Position numbers and translations under genes: made by a program | The notes under the pieces: model-generated | The model's database searches: none | Seen by the model: the letters and a program-made list of their open reading frames with translations, nothing else | Told to the model about the DNA's origin: nothing | Shown here: positions 1 through 7,868 of the stretch, piece after piece | Position numbering within the stretch: position 1 is the stretch's first letter | Layout: the number at the start of each line of letters is the position of its first letter | Origin: Paenibacillus sp. J23TS9 | GTDB taxonomy: Bacteria; Bacillota; Bacilli; Paenibacillales; Paenibacillaceae | Length of the DNA: 64,000 nt | Direction: 5' to 3' | Assembly: GCF_018403225.1 (NCBI RefSeq) | Contig: NZ_BOSG01000002.1 | Location: 124,001 to 188,000 of the forward strand

Positions 1-133
1 GTATGTACCGAGCTGTCATCCTTCATCAAAGTTTCCTTCGTCCCCCCTTCAAATATATTAAATTTAATTTAAACACCGTTTAATACATCGTTTAATTTAA
101 CTGCCGCGGGTTTCATTGTCAAGAAATTTTGTT

Positions 134-207
134 AAAAAGCAGGACACTGCAGGTCCATCAGCTGCGGATCAAAGATTGCATATCTTTGGCGCCGCTTGGC
201 CTGCAGT
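134..207 (-). terminator. Probable terminator of the methionyl-tRNA synthetase gene
   Basis: A long imperfect hairpin has outer arms of eight complementary bases (146-153 and 200-207) and an inner AAAGAT/ATCTTT stem. On the minus strand it is followed by a short T run (134-138). It lies about 50 bases after the metG stop. The rest of 1-253 shows no gene. Confidence 0.5.
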
Positions 208-253
208 ATCTAAAGCTTCTACCCTAGGCGCTACAGTGGTGGACCTGTAATAC

Positions 254-1888
254 CTACTCCTTACGCAGCCGCTCAGTCTCCTCTGAGATCCGGGCCACAT
301 CAATTCGTTCGAACAACAGCTCCAGATCGCGGATCTCACGTCCTGCCGGAATGGTTACAAGCTCCCAAGATGGCTCGGTCATGGATAAGAAGCCCCGGAT
401 CTTTTGGCAGGAGAAAGGAATAAACGGTTCCAACAGGTTGCTTAGATTCGCAATGATCTGCACGCAGTTGTAGAGGATGGCTCCGCATACCTCTCGGTTT
501 TCCTTGATCTGGAGCCATGGCTTCATGTCGTCAAAATACTTGTTGGCCTGGCGTACAAAAGAAAATATCCCCTCAATCGCCTCTTTAAAACGGCCCGCTT
601 CGATCCGTCTTCCCGAACTTTGGTACAGCGCAGATATCGTTTCTTTCCATTCATCCGGGAGCTCCCCTTCCGGTACCTTACCATCAAACGATTTGTTGAT
701 AAAAGCAAGCGTCCGCTGCACAAAATTGCCGAAGGCACCCAGCAGCTCGCCGTTATGGCTGTAGATAAACTCTCTCCAGGAAAAATCGGCGTCCCGGTTC
801 TCCGGTCCGTTTGCAATCAGAAAATAGCGGATAGAATCCGGATGATACCTGGCAAGCAGGTCGGGAACCCATACGGCCCAGTTACGGCTGGTCGAGAACT
901 TCCTGCCTTCAAGGGTCAGATATTCGCAGGAAACAATATGGTCCGGCAGGTGCAAACCCTGGACCCCGAGCAGGATCGCTGGCCAAATTAGCGTGTGAAA
1001 CGGTATATTATCCTTGCCGTGTACATAATACGCGGTGATATCCCCCTCATCCTCCAGCCAGAAAGGCTCCCACTTCCTCCCCGTTTGCGCTGCCCACTGC
1101 TTGCTCGCAGAAAGATAGCCGCTGACGGCCTCAATCCAGACGTATATTTTCTTCTCCTCGTAGTCCGGCAGTGGCACATCGACTCCCCATGTCAAATCCC
1201 GCGTAGCCGCCCGGTCCTGAAGACCTTCCTGCAGATAACGCCTTGTCATTTGAACGGCATTATCCCGCCACCCCCCAGCCTGATCCGCATAGTGGGACAA
1301 TTTCTCTTGAAACTTAGACAATGCCAGATAATAATGCTCTGTAGGCCGTTCTACTGGTGTATTCCCGCAGAGCTTGCAGGTCCGTTCCTTCAGGTCTGAT
1401 GGGTCCAGCAGCGTAGAGCAGTAATCGCATTGATCTCCCCGGGCATGCTCGCCGCAGACCGGACAAATACCTTCCACATATCGGTCTGGCAAAAAGCGCT
1501 GGTCTACTTCGCAGTAGGTTTGCAGAACCGTCTTTGGATACAAATATCCTTGCTCCAGCAGCTTTACAAACAAATCCTGAACCGTCTCATGATGCTGCGG
1601 CTGATCCGTGCGCGTATACAGGTCATAGCTGAATCCAAGCTGTTTGAAGCATTCGCTAAACTCCTGGTGATACCGCCCGGCAAAATCTCCCGGCGCTATC
1701 CCTTCCTGCGCCGCCTGAACGGCAACAGGCGTCCCATGGCAATCACTGCCGGAAACATACAGCACATCCTCACCCTTAGAACGGTAATAGCGCGCCAGTA
1801 CATCACCGGGCAACAAGCTCGCGAGTCTGCCTAAATGAAGCGAACCATTGGCATAGGGCCATGCCCCGCCGATAAAAATATGTGCCAT
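254..1888 (-). CDS. metG: Methionyl-tRNA synthetase (second-type, double zinc knuckle)
   Basis: This cytosolic enzyme charges tRNA-Met with methionine using ATP. The 544-residue product has the class I signature as HLGR (residues 18-21) and a KMSKS-type loop as KFSTS (330-334). Between them sit two CxxC pairs around 142-157 and a further CxxC at 171-174, the zinc-knuckle insertion of the E. coli/archaeal-type MetRS. It ends after the anticodon-binding helical domain and lacks the C-terminal tRNA-binding domain found in many MetRS of about 650-670 residues. The open frame extends 28 codons upstream, but ATG 1888 has a GGAGG site just ahead and begins the family N terminus (MAHIF). The upstream extension runs through the T-box terminator and is not coding. 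A T-box leader with a Met specifier controls it. KFSTS and the short form suggest an auxiliary MetRS beside a housekeeping copy elsewhere; that copy is not in this window. Confidence 0.93.
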   Translation of the reverse strand: MAHIFIGGAWPYANGSLHLGRLASLLPGDVLARYYRSKGEDVLYVSGSDCHGTPVAVQAAQEGIAPGDFAGRYHQEFSECFKQLGFSYDLYTRTDQPQHHETVQDLFVKLLEQGYLYPKTVLQTYCEVDQRFLPDRYVEGICPVCGEHARGDQCDYCSTLLDPSDLKERTCKLCGNTPVERPTEHYYLALSKFQEKLSHYADQAGGWRDNAVQMTRRYLQEGLQDRAATRDLTWGVDVPLPDYEEKKIYVWIEAVSGYLSASKQWAAQTGRKWEPFWLEDEGDITAYYVHGKDNIPFHTLIWPAILLGVQGLHLPDHIVSCEYLTLEGRKFSTSRNWAVWVPDLLARYHPDSIRYFLIANGPENRDADFSWREFIYSHNGELLGAFGNFVQRTLAFINKSFDGKVPEGELPDEWKETISALYQSSGRRIEAGRFKEAIEGIFSFVRQANKYFDDMKPWLQIKENREVCGAILYNCVQIIANLSNLLEPFIPFSCQKIRGFLSMTEPSWELVTIPAGREIRDLELLFERIDVARISEETERLRKE

Positions 1889-1917
1889 TTTAAAACCTCC
1901 CTTTTTCAGTAGAAACG

Positions 1918-2205
1918 CAAAAAAGCCCTCATCCCCAAAAGGGACGAGAGCATCAAGCTCACGTGTTACCACCCAAATTCATTCATGCCTCGCGGCACTC
2001 ACCTTATCAGGTACGCCGCAGTAAAGCCGCGGTTATACCTTAGCACGTTAACGGATGCGGGTTTCCGGCACAGCCTACATCCGTAACCGGATTCGGTGCG
2101 CAGCTCCAAGACCATGTTCCCGTGGGTTTTCCTTTGCTCCTTTTCAGCTTCCGGAGCTCTCTGTTCAAAGGCGTCGCCGCGGTACTCTTCTTTTCATCGC
2201 TTTTA
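1918..2205 (-). promoter_or_regulatory. T-box riboswitch (Met specifier) upstream of metG
   Basis: On the minus strand the leader carries the conserved T-box sequence TGGGTGGTAACACG (1962-1975). Just downstream is a terminator hairpin with CTCGTCCC/GGGATGAG arms followed by a T run (about 1923-1950). Upstream are stem I hallmarks: a GATGAAAAGAAGAGTA-like segment near 2181-2200 and an AGAGAG segment. The candidate specifier triplet is ATG, read from the complement of 2113-2115, in an AAC-ATG-GTC context. T-box leaders bind uncharged tRNA, which stabilises the antiterminator; here that would be uncharged tRNA-Met. The exact 5' end is not resolved. Confidence 0.9.
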
Positions 2206-2321
2206 GTTCGCGTTTGAAGTTATTGGAAATTATACACGGCTGCAATTCCCCAGTCAATAGGGTGAGCCGATAAACCATTTGAGATAAAAACCTATACTGT
2301 ATATCATATCTTCTATTGTTC

Positions 2322-2886
2322 CTATTTAACCGGGATAACCACTTCCAGCTCCGGGACATAGTCCTTCTGCCAATTGCCGTCTTGATCCAATACAGGTTGT
2401 ACCCTTATTTGCAGTTGGTCCTGGTTAGAGCGTGCCTCGCCAATTAGCTTCACGGAATATTGAATAATGATAGATTGATCGTCTTTACCAGGACCCGATG
2501 TCAGCATTGAAAACGCATCTTGACTGGCCAAGGCCGACTTTCCGTTGATCATAACATCCACACTCTTCAGGAGGTCATCAACCATTAGGTTTTGACCATC
2601 CATAGAACTCGAATGCAGCGGAGGCCTGTGTCCATCGCTCCCCTCGCGTTCAAGGGCCAAGGCAAGACGCGTCCAGCCAGGTTTTGAAATAAGCCGGTTC
2701 CCGGAGCGACGGCAGAGACTTATATGCATGGAGCATCGCCTCCTGCATGGCATCTGCACATTCCTCATTGCTGCGGAGGATGGAACGCGCCATGCCGTAT
2801 AAATCTCCTTCAACATGTCTCATGGCAGCGACGAAGGCTTGGCGATCCCCTTGCTGGGCTTTTCTTACGCAAGATTGCAGGTCCAA
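2322..2886 (-). pseudogene. Remnant of an ECF sigma factor / anti-sigma pair joined by deletion
   Basis: Reading from TTG 2886 (AAAGGAG site just upstream), about 71 codons match the start of an ECF sigma factor. Region 2 features are visible (AQQGDRQAF, EECADAMQEAMLHAYKSL, YFKTWL). The frame then loses similarity and stops at 2650. In another frame, from about 2620 down to 2322, comes a C-terminal segment (VDDLLKSVDVMINGKSAL to LEVVIPVK) resembling the extracellular end of a membrane anti-sigma factor of the DUF4179 kind. The sigma C-terminal half and the anti-sigma N-terminal half with its membrane segment are missing. One internal deletion with its join near 2660-2675 explains this. Neither fragment should work alone. 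The sigma part is clear; the anti-sigma assignment is inferred. Confidence 0.75.
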
Positions 2887-3139
2887 TTCTTGTTTCTCCT
2901 TTCAGGTACAGTTTCTGCCCGGTTTCTATATCAATCCTTATTCTCACACGATCAGTGACCGTTGTGGTTTCCTTTATACTGGTTAGATAACATTGATGCT
3001 CCAAAAGGTTACAACAAAATAATGGGGCTATGGCCGGGTACCCTCTTCATTATTATGGAATAAATGAGATATAATACAAAAAAGTCTAATTCAATATAAA
3101 GGTAACGATGATATTTTCATTTCATTAAAGGAGGCCGAT

Positions 3140-3721
3140 ATGGAGCAGCAGATACATATGCAAAACAGGAAAATCGAGTTTCTAAACAAAAGGGTTTGCG
3201 GGGCGTGGTTGATATGGGTAGCGCTGGTCATTTTTGCGGGTCTAATGGCAGGCGGACAACAGTTGATCTTAATGCCCGTCTTTTCTTTTGGATATGTCAT
3301 CGGGATATTTGGCATTCTGGGCAATAAAATGGTGAACCGCAAACTGTCTTACGGCAGACCCAGCGTCCTGCAAAAAAGGATGCTGATCTTCTCCATTATT
3401 TTGATGTTCGTATTGATGGTGCTGATTGGTGGACCCCATTTCGGCAACGGTAACTACCGCCTGATCTGGCTTGGAGCTTTTCTTGCGATAGGCATTCATT
3501 TTATCCCCATGTCCTGGGTTCATGGCCCTTCGATGATTGTGATGGCTGCTCTACTCACTGCGGACGCATTATACGGAATACTTGATGAAAGTGTTAGCTT
3601 CCATATGATTGCTTATATTGATATCGGCATTAAGCTGGTCTTCGGTATCTATCTGTTATTCTCAGGTAAGCCGGCCTATGCAGAACATCATCCTGGAGCG
3701 CAGGCCGCCCCATACAAATAG
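3140..3721 (+). CDS. Multi-pass membrane protein, DUF6609-like
   Basis: The 193-residue product has about five or six hydrophobic segments (near 22-40, 44-62, 80-98, 105-120, 128-148 and 155-178) and a polar His/Pro tail. It begins at ATG 3140 after an AAAGGAGG site at 3127-3134. The pattern resembles the DUF6609 family of small Firmicute membrane proteins, whose function is unknown; the family call is from memory. It appears monocistronic, with a strong hairpin terminator directly after the stop. Confidence 0.7.
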   Translation: MEQQIHMQNRKIEFLNKRVCGAWLIWVALVIFAGLMAGGQQLILMPVFSFGYVIGIFGILGNKMVNRKLSYGRPSVLQKRMLIFSIILMFVLMVLIGGPHFGNGNYRLIWLGAFLAIGIHFIPMSWVHGPSMIVMAALLTADALYGILDESVSFHMIAYIDIGIKLVFGIYLLFSGKPAYAEHHPGAQAAPYK

Positions 3722-3722
3722 T

Positions 3723-3770
3723 AAAAGGGATTCCGCACGTCTAATTTATTGACGCTCGTGAATCCCTTTT
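3723..3770 (+). terminator. Rho-independent terminator
   Basis: Arms AAAAGGGATTC (3723-3733) and GAATCCCTTTT (3760-3770) pair perfectly, and the inner part (gcacgtc/gacgctcgtg) extends the stem. The closing T run follows the membrane protein gene at 3140-3721. A-rich bases on the other side would let it act in both directions. Confidence 0.85.
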
Positions 3771-3793
3771 CTAAAATCAGCCAAAAATCCGAC

Positions 3794-3822
3794 TTAACAT
3801 AGGAACATATGTTTGGTATAAT
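3794..3822 (+). promoter_or_regulatory. Sigma-A promoter with a LexA-like operator in the spacer
   Basis: TTAACA (3794-3799) and TATAAT (3817-3822) are exactly 17 bases apart. The spacer contains GGAACATATGTTTG (3802-3815). This fits the Gram-positive LexA/DinR box CGAACATATGTTCG except at two positions, and the GAAC-N4-GTTC core differs in one. A repressor bound there would block RNA polymerase. It drives the gene beginning at 3889. SOS control is inferred. Confidence 0.6.
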
Positions 3823-3888
3823 CATTTAAGAACAAAGAAGCCCTTTTTCGGAAAACGAATGTCGAGCGAATGACTGGAGGGTATCGGA

Positions 3889-4200
3889 TTGACGATGATG
3901 TATCCAAAAATAAGCTCTGCCGCAGGACTTGCTGAACTGAGCTACCAGCTTCCTCACCAAATCAGACAAGCTGCCATCATGCTGATGGAAGCCGATTCCA
4001 GCTCGGATTATTTCTACAAGCTGTGTATGGATGACGATCAAATTCAGCTTTTGCTGATTGAGGAAAATGCCAATGAGAATTTCACCGTATGCCACTGCTT
4101 TTCTACAGATCAATGGGATCGTGACTATGCTTATGAAAGCTTGTCACTCTCCAGTATCCAGATGTTTTGCAAAATGGCACAGGAGCTTAAGATGACTTAA
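3889..4200 (+). CDS. Conserved hypothetical protein, possibly SOS-regulated
   Basis: This 103-residue soluble, acidic protein has no family I recognise. It has Cys residues around 46 and 68-70 and no membrane segment. The start is TTG 3889: a GGAGG site at 3876-3880 gives a spacing of eight, whereas the following ATG codons (3895 and 3898) are further away. Its promoter carries a LexA-like palindrome, so a DNA-damage role is possible but unproven. Its last 14 bases overlap the end of the convergent gene at 4187-4357, so the two transcripts would be antisense at their 3' ends. Confidence 0.7.
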   Translation: MTMMYPKISSAAGLAELSYQLPHQIRQAAIMLMEADSSSDYFYKLCMDDDQIQLLLIEENANENFTVCHCFSTDQWDRDYAYESLSLSSIQMFCKMAQELKMT

Positions 4201-4357
4201 CGTCCTTCTTTGCCTTCACACGCTCGTATTCTTCTTCAATCGTCTTGGAAAGCAGCTCAGTAGCCGTCATATTCAATTTTTTAGCGGTATCTGCAAGCAT
4301 CTGTTTAATATAAACCGGAACATCATAATGAAACTTCACCTTATTGCCGTATGCCAT
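4187..4357 (-). CDS. Small ribbon-helix-helix-like protein
   Basis: A 56-residue protein starts at ATG 4357 and stops at 4187. Its first part, VKFHYDVPVYIKQMLADTAK, then NMTATELLSKTIEEEYERVK, fits a beta strand followed by two helices, as in ribbon-helix-helix DNA-binding proteins (Arc/MetJ/CopG type). The start lies three bases after the stop of the gene at 4361-4735, with a GGAAGG site inside that gene's end, so the two are probably translationally coupled. Its layout matches the C-terminal part of its upstream partner (KLPYEFQPDIKEKLIEAAE, then MSATQLLIRLIERKHQ), so the two may be related by duplication. It could be a DNA-binding regulator or an antitoxin-like protein; no toxin was recognised. 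Confidence 0.7.
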   Translation of the reverse strand: MAYGNKVKFHYDVPVYIKQMLADTAKKLNMTATELLSKTIEEEYERVKAKKDVKSS

Positions 4358-4360
4358 GAT

Positions 4361-4735
4361 TTAACCTTCCTTCCCAAACACACTTTGATGCTTTCTTTCA
4401 ATCAGACGAATAAGCAGCTGGGTAGCAGACATCTCCTGCAGCTCAGCGGCTTCTATAAGCTTTTCTTTAATATCCGGCTGAAATTCATAGGGCAGCTTCA
4501 GCTTAGGTTCACTAAGATGACCGCTCATCCCCTTCTCAATCTCAATCGCATCCTGGATCAGGCTCTCCAGACGATCCCTCGGACCGGGCTCTCGTCCATA
4601 CTTCACCAAAACACGCAGCAGGTAGGCACGTAGTGAAATCTGGTCTTCTTCTGCTACTTCAATATGCATTTTCCCGTCCGGAAAAGTAACATCGCAGTCA
4701 ATGGTATATCCAAATAAATTGAGATTATATTTCAT
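4361..4735 (-). CDS. Hypothetical protein with C-terminal ribbon-helix-helix-like segment
   Basis: The 124-residue product has no family I recognise. Residues 1-30 look like beta strands (MKYNLNLFGYTIDCDVTF). The middle is helical and acidic. Residues about 80-115 (LKLPYEFQPDIKEKLIEAAELQEMSATQLLIRLIERK) repeat the strand-helix-helix pattern of the downstream 56-residue protein. It starts at ATG 4735 after an AGAGGAG site and is served by a good promoter at 4762-4790. It is the first gene of a two-gene unit. A DNA-binding or protein-pairing role is inferred from the fold pattern only. Confidence 0.75.
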   Translation of the reverse strand: MKYNLNLFGYTIDCDVTFPDGKMHIEVAEEDQISLRAYLLRVLVKYGREPGPRDRLESLIQDAIEIEKGMSGHLSEPKLKLPYEFQPDIKEKLIEAAELQEMSATQLLIRLIERKHQSVFGKEG

Positions 4736-4761
4736 GATACAACTCCTCTCTTCCGGTATGT

Positions 4762-4790
4762 ATTATAGTATGCCTTGTACCGTTACGCAA
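4762..4790 (-). promoter_or_regulatory. Promoter of the ribbon-helix-helix gene pair
   Basis: On the minus strand TTGCGT (complement of 4785-4790) and TATAAT (complement of 4762-4767) are 17 bases apart. They lie about 27 bases upstream of ATG 4735. Confidence 0.6.
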
Positions 4791-4821
4791 TATAACATCA
4801 GCAGATTTGATAAACGCAAAA

Positions 4822-4860
4822 ATAAGAGCAGCCCACCAAGTATGCACGGGCTGCTCTTAT
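4822..4860 (-). terminator. Rho-independent terminator after the DUF4127 gene
   Basis: Perfect 13-base arms, ATAAGAGCAGCCC (4822-4834) and GGGCTGCTCTTAT (4848-4860), are followed on the minus strand by a T run. It lies just past the stop at 4882 and separates that gene from the promoter at 4762-4790. Confidence 0.85.
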
Positions 4861-4881
4861 TCAATTTCCACGGTTCTCCAT

Positions 4882-6576
4882 TTAATGTAAAGTCACGCCG
4901 GGTCCAAGCGTAATTTCAAAAGCACGGTTCCAGATGAAGTCCGGATTCTCGTAATCCAGCGCGGCGCTGGCATATTTCGAATAGTTCCATCCTGACCGTT
5001 TGATTTGGCGTATGCTGCGGGATGTGCCCATCAGAAAGGCATCTTTCTCTGCAAGGGTCTGTGTATTGGTTTGCATCCGGTCCCGCAAAAGCTTCTCCAG
5101 AGCTTCATAGTCCTCCGGCGTGTTGAAAAGTCGCATATTCTGGTCTGCATATGGAACATTCGTAAACAGAGCATGTGCTCTTGAATAAGTCCGGACTTCA
5201 GCAATCGTTAACTTTTTATAGTAGTAATCCTTCAGGAATCGTTTGAACAGCAGCGAGCCATGAGCGTTAACGGCAGCGGCAAGGGACGGCGGCCGATTCT
5301 CTGTTATCAAAAAGGTATAGCGGGAATGGGCCATCCCCAGTGCCAAACCGATCTTATTCCCGGCCGTATTCCAGCCGCTGTACCCCAGGAGTCCCCCGGT
5401 CGATTTGCTGTTCAGCAATGCCTGCGTGACCGTTTCATCAGCCGCACCGCCGCCAACAAAATCAATTACGATGGTAGGCATATGATTCATATCATTCGCT
5501 TCGACATGACTGACTCCGTCTGCTGCCTGGCTTGCGCTTGTAATCGCAACAATCTCCACGTCATACGGACCGGAAGTGACAAAACGGCCGCCGATCATAT
5601 CGACATGATGCTGGATATTTTCATGCACGCTCATATACTCATAGGGATTAATAATCGTTGAGCCATCCGGGCCGAAGTATTTCACGCTGTATCTCGGCTT
5701 GGAACCGCAGCGGTGTAAATGGCTCGCCATCCGGCCCATAAGGGAATACCCCAGTCCGTCTGCGTCGGGAAGAATAATCACACGGTCGGGATTTTGTCCG
5801 TCGCTTCCGCCGAGATGTTCATTCACATAACCTTCAAGAAATGCAATTTCATTCGCCTGTACCCCTTGCGTGTAAGAATCATCGACACCAATGGCAAGGA
5901 AGTCAATGCAGCCTGCATGGAGAAGCTGGTCCAGAATGTAATAGTTCGATTTGAATTTATGGCGCCGTGCGTTGTAATACTGTTCCTTGTCAAAATGGAT
6001 CGGGATTCCGAAATTCGTGCCGTCAGGCTTTGTGTCATACCCTTCCAAAATGGCTTCGAAATCCGAAACTGCCAACCGCGGCTGCTGCGCAAAAGCTCGC
6101 GCCTCGTCATAAGCGCTTTGGGTCAGACCCTCAACAAAAACCGTCGTAGCTAATCGCATAATCGTATCCAGCACATAAACGGGCTTATGTGGACAAGATT
6201 GCTTGATTTCCCGAATGACGTCCAGCAATTCTGTTGTAGCTGGATCATAGTCAGGATAAGCTCCGCCGCCGTTAGAACGAAAGCGCCTGCTTCCAATCAG
6301 TCCTCCGTAAGCGAGCATATCGGTTGAAATGATAAATCCGTCTACCGAGGACATATGATTCAGAATGAACTGCCGAAGTTTCGCTGTGTTGCCAAAGACC
6401 GGTGCATAAGTATCCACCAGTGTAGATCCCGTAGAAGTGGCCTCTGTATCCAGACGGTTCTTCACATCCTCCGCATTCGGTGTAATGACGTGGATTCCTG
6501 CTGCTCTCCCTTGCACAATTACATCATCCAGATTCACCGGGCGGTCATCGAGTGGTACATACAGAACTTTTTTCAT
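4882..6576 (-). CDS. DUF4127 family protein
   Basis: The 564-residue protein opens with MKKVLYVPLDDRPVN, the N-terminal DDRP signature of DUF4127. Further conserved-looking stretches are STDMLAYGGLIGSR near residue 84, GVDDSYTQGVQANE near 242, LPDADGLGYSLMGRM near 285 and LLGYSGWNTAGNKIG near 410. Its function is not established. There is no signal peptide or membrane segment, so it should be cytosolic. It starts at ATG 6576 with an AAAAAGGAG site about seven bases upstream. It appears monocistronic, with an unusually structured 5' region. Confidence 0.85.
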   Translation of the reverse strand: MKKVLYVPLDDRPVNLDDVIVQGRAAGIHVITPNAEDVKNRLDTEATSTGSTLVDTYAPVFGNTAKLRQFILNHMSSVDGFIISTDMLAYGGLIGSRRFRSNGGGAYPDYDPATTELLDVIREIKQSCPHKPVYVLDTIMRLATTVFVEGLTQSAYDEARAFAQQPRLAVSDFEAILEGYDTKPDGTNFGIPIHFDKEQYYNARRHKFKSNYYILDQLLHAGCIDFLAIGVDDSYTQGVQANEIAFLEGYVNEHLGGSDGQNPDRVIILPDADGLGYSLMGRMASHLHRCGSKPRYSVKYFGPDGSTIINPYEYMSVHENIQHHVDMIGGRFVTSGPYDVEIVAITSASQAADGVSHVEANDMNHMPTIVIDFVGGGAADETVTQALLNSKSTGGLLGYSGWNTAGNKIGLALGMAHSRYTFLITENRPPSLAAAVNAHGSLLFKRFLKDYYYKKLTIAEVRTYSRAHALFTNVPYADQNMRLFNTPEDYEALEKLLRDRMQTNTQTLAEKDAFLMGTSRSIRQIKRSGWNYSKYASAALDYENPDFIWNRAFEITLGPGVTLH

Positions 6577-6601
6577 GTCATTAACTCCTTTTTAATTGGA
6601 A

Positions 6602-6623
6602 TATTATACTCCGTTACGTAACG
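6602..6623 (-). promoter_or_regulatory. -10 element and perfect palindrome upstream of the DUF4127 gene
   Basis: On the minus strand a TATAAT box (complement of 6603-6608) lies 26 bases from the start codon. Just upstream is CGTTACGTAACG (6612-6623), a perfect 12-base palindrome where a promoter spacer would be, so it could be an operator. No convincing -35 element was found. Confidence 0.4.
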
Positions 6624-6766
6624 CTATACTATTGATCAAAAAAATATATAATCTCATCAGAACATGCATGCTGCCTATTTGACGGGATGCATTACCAGAT
6701 TTCCGGACATCCGGTACCGCTAAATACGAAGGCTCAGGCAATATTTGGTTATCCTTCTTGAAAACA

Positions 6767-6795
6767 ATAGTACCATATACCGTATGGATACGCAA
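6767..6795 (-). promoter_or_regulatory. Second possible promoter for the DUF4127 gene
   Basis: TTGCGT (complement of 6790-6795) and TACTAT (complement of 6767-6772) are 17 bases apart on the minus strand, the same -35 hexamer and spacing as the promoter at 4762-4790. It would give a leader of roughly 185 bases before ATG 6576. Confidence 0.35.
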
Positions 6796-6802
6796 TATAA
6801 AA

Positions 6803-6873
6803 ATAGGAACTTATGTTCTTATTTTTGATGATAAAAAACCCAACACTGCTCTGTTACGGACGACAGTATTGGG
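6803..6873 (-). other. LexA-like palindrome and orphan hairpin in the 6577-6971 gap
   Basis: Within the gap between divergent genes are a GAAC-TTAT-GTTC palindrome (6807-6818 inside a longer near-repeat) and a hairpin with arms CCCAACACTG/CAGTATTGGG (6839-6848 and 6864-6873). On the minus strand the hairpin is followed by six T residues (6833-6838), as in a terminator. No gene on the minus strand upstream would use it. It may end a short untranslated RNA or be a remnant. Confidence 0.4.
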
Positions 6874-6980
6874 CGAAAGTATTTATTGTTTGTAGCATTA
6901 CATTCATACTTCGATGAAATTTTAAATAATATTCACTTACTATAAACAAGAGAAACCTATTACCGAAAGGAATGTTCAAC

Positions 6981-7610
6981 TTGACACATATGAATAGTGA
7001 AAAAGCTGCTTATGAAATCGAAATGATCAAACCCAAAATTCTATATTACGGCACTCCCGTCATACTGCTCAACACGCTAAATGAAGATGGGACGGTTAAT
7101 ATCAGTCCGATTTCTTCCTCATGGGCACTGGGTGAGTACATCATCCTCGGCATTAGCATAGGCGGCAAGGCATATGAAAATCTAAACCGTCATCCGGAAT
7201 GCGTCATCAATATCCCTGATCCATCCTTGTGGGAAAATGTTGAGAATCTCGCCCCTTATACAGGCAAAGAACCTGTACCGGATAACAAGAAAAGCCAAGG
7301 CTTCGCGTTAGGCAAGGACAAGTATAAGATCAGCGGGCTAACCCCTATCCAATCTGCCACCGTGCAGCCAAGCCGAATTAAGGAATGCCCTTTGCAGATC
7401 GAAGCGAAGGTGATGAATGTACGGATTCCAGCCTACGATCCCTTTTTTGCAATTGTGGAGACAGAGGCCATTCAGGTTCATGCCCATAAGAACATTCTGC
7501 ACAGTGAAAATCATATCGATCCCGATAAGTGGAGCCCGCTGATATATAACTTCCGCCACTATTTTGCATTAGGCGAATCACTGGGAAAGACCTTTCGTAG
7601 CGAGACTTAA
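6981..7610 (+). CDS. Flavin reductase-like / FMN-binding split-barrel protein
   Basis: The product resembles flavin reductase-like and flavoredoxin-type proteins that bind FMN in a split barrel. The segment LLNTLNEDGTVNISPISSSWALG near the N terminus, then ISIGGKAYENLNRHPECVINIP, is the typical family opening. A C-terminal substrate-side segment follows. It is soluble. The frame can be opened at ATG 6972, but AAAGGA (6966-6971) would touch that codon; TTG 6981 has normal spacing and gives 209 residues. ATG 6990 is a further alternative. The substrate is unknown and no partner oxygenase lies nearby. Confidence 0.8.
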   Translation: MTHMNSEKAAYEIEMIKPKILYYGTPVILLNTLNEDGTVNISPISSSWALGEYIILGISIGGKAYENLNRHPECVINIPDPSLWENVENLAPYTGKEPVPDNKKSQGFALGKDKYKISGLTPIQSATVQPSRIKECPLQIEAKVMNVRIPAYDPFFAIVETEAIQVHAHKNILHSENHIDPDKWSPLIYNFRHYFALGESLGKTFRSET

Positions 7611-7631
7611 TTGTTATTCATACGACAGGCA

Positions 7632-7856
7632 TTACACCCCGTTAGGCTGGGCTAAATCTGCAGCTGCCTGCTGCTTAGGTTTGGACTGTTTCAAGACCGA
7701 GCATAACGTCAATATAAGACCGACAGCTCCAAGAATACCCAAGGTCCACTGCCCTGGTTCACAAATACCGTAATCTCCGAATCCGTCTGGTATTTTCTGG
7801 TGGCGGCAGGTAAGATATAAATCAAAACCAACAGAAATGAGGGGGAAGCTATTCAA
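7632..7856 (-). pseudogene. Possible fragment of a membrane protein
   Basis: A 74-codon frame contains one plausible membrane segment (QWTLGILGAVGLILTLCSVL) followed by a basic and polar tail that looks like a natural C terminus. The start would be TTG 7856 with no ribosome binding site, and the first 25 residues look random. It is either the end of a truncated membrane protein gene or a chance frame. Confidence 0.25.
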
Positions 7857-7868
7857 GCTTGGTTAAAA

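Noticed and set aside
2055-2273. Open frame on the plus strand inside the metG leader
   Set aside because: It lies opposite the T-box, has no binding site and no protein-like composition.
2810-3004. Minus-strand open frame upstream of the sigma remnant
   Set aside because: It overlaps the sigma remnant in another frame; AAAGGAG and TTG 2886 explain the region better.
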